From NCBI RefSeq assembly GCF_000420325.1, contig NZ_ATUS01000004.1, forward strand, positions 1-64,000: a stretch of DNA of 64,000 nt, in the 5' to 3' direction. Below, one piece after another: positions 62,642 through 64,000 of this stretch. A program made the position numbers and the translations under genes. The first letter of the stretch is position 1; each line of letters opens with the position of its first letter. A model generated the notes under the pieces. That model worked only from the letters and a program-made list of their open reading frames with translations. It was not told where the DNA came from and did no database searches. This DNA comes from Spongiibacter tropicus DSM 19543. GTDB taxonomy: Bacteria > Pseudomonadota > Gammaproteobacteria > Pseudomonadales > Spongiibacteraceae.

Positions 62642-64000
62642 TTGTCTGAGCAGCAACAGCAAATTGCCGAAACAATCAACGCCGCGAGAAAACGGCTGGA
62701 CCTGGCGACGGATGTCGACCTCCAGCAGTTTTCCAGTCTGGTGGATATGTTTGACTACTGCGTAAGCAGCTATACGAATAACCCTGCCGTGAGCTGTCTG
62801 GGGTACACCCTCAGCTACGGCGATCTGGACCGTCTGTCGGCGCAATTTGCCAGCTATCTGCAGCAGCATAGTGGCCTGCAGCCCGGCGATCGCATTGCCA
62901 TTCAGATGCCCAATATCCTTCAGTATCCGGTAGTGCTGTTCGGTGCATTGCGCGCGGGGATGATCGTGGTTAACACGAACCCGCTATACAGCGAGCGCGA
63001 GCTCAAACACCAACTGAACGACTCCGGCGCGAAGGCGGTTGTCGTGCTGGCCAATATCGCAAAAACCGCTGAGGCGGTGGTGCCGGATACTGGCGTGGAA
63101 ACCGTCATTGTGACGGAAGTGGCCGATCTGCATCCGCCACTGAAGCGCACACTCATTAATGGTGTCTTGCGTCACGTGCGTAAAGAAGTGCCTGCTGTCA
63201 GCTTCCGCAAGTCTATCCCGTTGCGTAAAGCGCTGGCGCAGGGCAAATCTGGCAATTACCAAAAAGCACAGCCCAAGGCAGAAGATCTGGCGCTGCTGCA
63301 GTACACCGGCGGCACGACTGGTGTGTCGAAAGGAGCCATGATCAGTCACCTGAATTTGATGGCCAATGTGCTGCAAAGTCAGGCGAATTTCACCAGCTAC
63401 AACCTCGGCATCGGCAAAGAAACCTTTATTGCACCGCTGCCGCTGTATCACATTTACTCTTTCATGCTGGCGTTCCTGGTCATGCTTGAGGGTAACCACT
63501 CGGTATTGATTCCCAATCCTCGTGACTTGAACAGCGTTATCAAGGAAATGAAACGCTGGAAGTGGAGCGGCATGAGTGGCATCAATACGCTGTTTGTTCA
63601 GCTTTGTAAGCATCCTGAATTTGCCAGTCTGGACTTCTCTGCGCTTAAGGTGACACTGTCGGGCGGTATGGCGCTGACCCACGGGGCTGCCCACGAGTGG
63701 AAGAAAATGACCGGTGCGGAAATCTACGAGGGCTATGGTCTGACCGAGACGTCCCCGGTGGTTTCTGTAAACCCCGGCAAGGGCAATCAGGTTGGTACGA
63801 TTGGTATTCCCTTGCCCGGCACAGATATTCGTCTGGTTGATGACGACGGCAATGACGTGGGCGTGGGTGATCGTGGTGAACTCTGCGTGCGGGGTCCACA
63901 GGTCATGATGGGCTACTGGCAGCGTCCTGACGAGACCGACAAGACCATTATCGACGGCTGGCTCCACACGGGTGATGTAGCGGTGGTGCAGGAAGATGGT
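62642..64000 (+). CDS. fadD: Long-chain acyl-CoA synthetase, FadD-like (3' end outside window)
   Basis: The frame is open to the window end: 453 residues are visible. The likely start is TTG 62642 preceded by GAGGGGG; ATG 62591 in frame is an alternative adding 17 residues. The protein has the AMP-binding motif LLQYTGGTTGVSKGAM, the LPLYHIYSF segment, the YGLTETSP motif, and the end of the N-domain (GELCVRGPQVMMGYW, HTGDVAVVQEDG). FadD activates long-chain fatty acids at the inner membrane for beta-oxidation. C-terminal residues, including the catalytic Lys, lie outside. Confidence 0.93.
   Translation, partial: MSEQQQQIAETINAARKRLDLATDVDLQQFSSLVDMFDYCVSSYTNNPAVSCLGYTLSYGDLDRLSAQFASYLQQHSGLQPGDRIAIQMPNILQYPVVLFGALRAGMIVVNTNPLYSERELKHQLNDSGAKAVVVLANIAKTAEAVVPDTGVETVIVTEVADLHPPLKRTLINGVLRHVRKEVPAVSFRKSIPLRKALAQGKSGNYQKAQPKAEDLALLQYTGGTTGVSKGAMISHLNLMANVLQSQANFTSYNLGIGKETFIAPLPLYHIYSFMLAFLVMLEGNHSVLIPNPRDLNSVIKEMKRWKWSGMSGINTLFVQLCKHPEFASLDFSALKVTLSGGMALTHGAAHEWKKMTGAEIYEGYGLTETSPVVSVNPGKGNQVGTIGIPLPGTDIRLVDDDGNDVGVGDRGELCVRGPQVMMGYWQRPDETDKTIIDGWLHTGDVAVVQEDG

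Noticed and set aside
62984-63967. Long minus-strand frame (327 codons) across fadD
   Set aside because: It is antisense to the AMP-binding domain of fadD, whose motifs are intact. Its product has no domain.

Overview
The window is ordinary chromosomal DNA of a gammaproteobacterium. The markers are mutS–fdxA, recA/recX, mnmC, truC, bioA, the tesA/ybbA/ybbP neighbourhood, a CvrA-type antiporter and an Opp-type ABC cassette. The mix of TonB-dependent receptor, GMC oxidoreductase, MpaB-like oxygenase, DUF3604 protein, SnoaL-like protein and FadD suggests a marine or aquatic member of the Cellvibrionales/Spongiibacteraceae type; that placement is inference from gene content, not from a marker-gene tree. 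No transposase, integrase, phage gene, tRNA, rRNA or CRISPR array was seen, and no stretch over 300 bases lacks a gene.

Layout. 1–3561: the 3' end of a gene for a Gly-rich protein with DNPLQPLLDQL repeats, an OmpA-family gene broken by an in-frame TAG, and a TpsB/ShlB-like outer-membrane transporter with no visible signal peptide; together they look like a non-canonical surface or secretion locus. 3597–6776: a PepSY–response regulator–histidine kinase operon, divergent from a GST. 6783–10948: a small His/Tyr/Arg-rich secreted protein, then a tightly coupled DUF3604 / parvulin-like PPIase / HupE-UreJ trio. 10961–18346: lipoprotein, esterase, DUF2971, GMC oxidoreductase, TruC-like pseudouridine synthase, SRPBCC protein, YtfJ-like protein and MpaB-like oxygenase. 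18630–25472: TonB-dependent receptor, a small beta-barrel protein with a strong 5' hairpin, a K+-channel-like protein, bioA and fumC. 25478–32707: tesA divergent from ybbA-ybbP with start codons overlapping in CATG, a TetR regulator, an SDR lacking the catalytic Tyr/Lys pair, and a CPA1 antiporter. 32821–37571: small lipoprotein, fdxA, mutS and SOS-controlled recA.

37647–48608: a pilU-like ATPase and a complete-looking but TadZ-less Tad/Flp pilus locus. All are on the minus strand and wedged between recA and recX, which are normally adjacent in gammaproteobacteria. Read in transcription order it is flp – tadV – tadE – cpaB/rcpC – cpaC/rcpA – cpaF/tadA – tadB – tadC – tadD – DUF3613 – tadG – pilU-like. 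The flp pilin gene (59 codons) was found by reading the minus strand directly.

48751–64000: recX, a Spy/CpxP-like periplasmic protein, a PreP-type M16 protease, glutaminyl cyclotransferase, an NTF2-like protein, mnmC, a five-gene oligopeptide ABC transporter operon whose OppC-like permease carries an FN3-like insertion, an unknown 154-aa protein, and the 5' part of fadD running off the window.

The most unusual items are the repeat-protein/OmpA/TpsB locus with its amber codon and missing secretion signal, the recA–[Tad locus]–recX arrangement with no TadZ, and the FN3-like domain inside an ABC permease.
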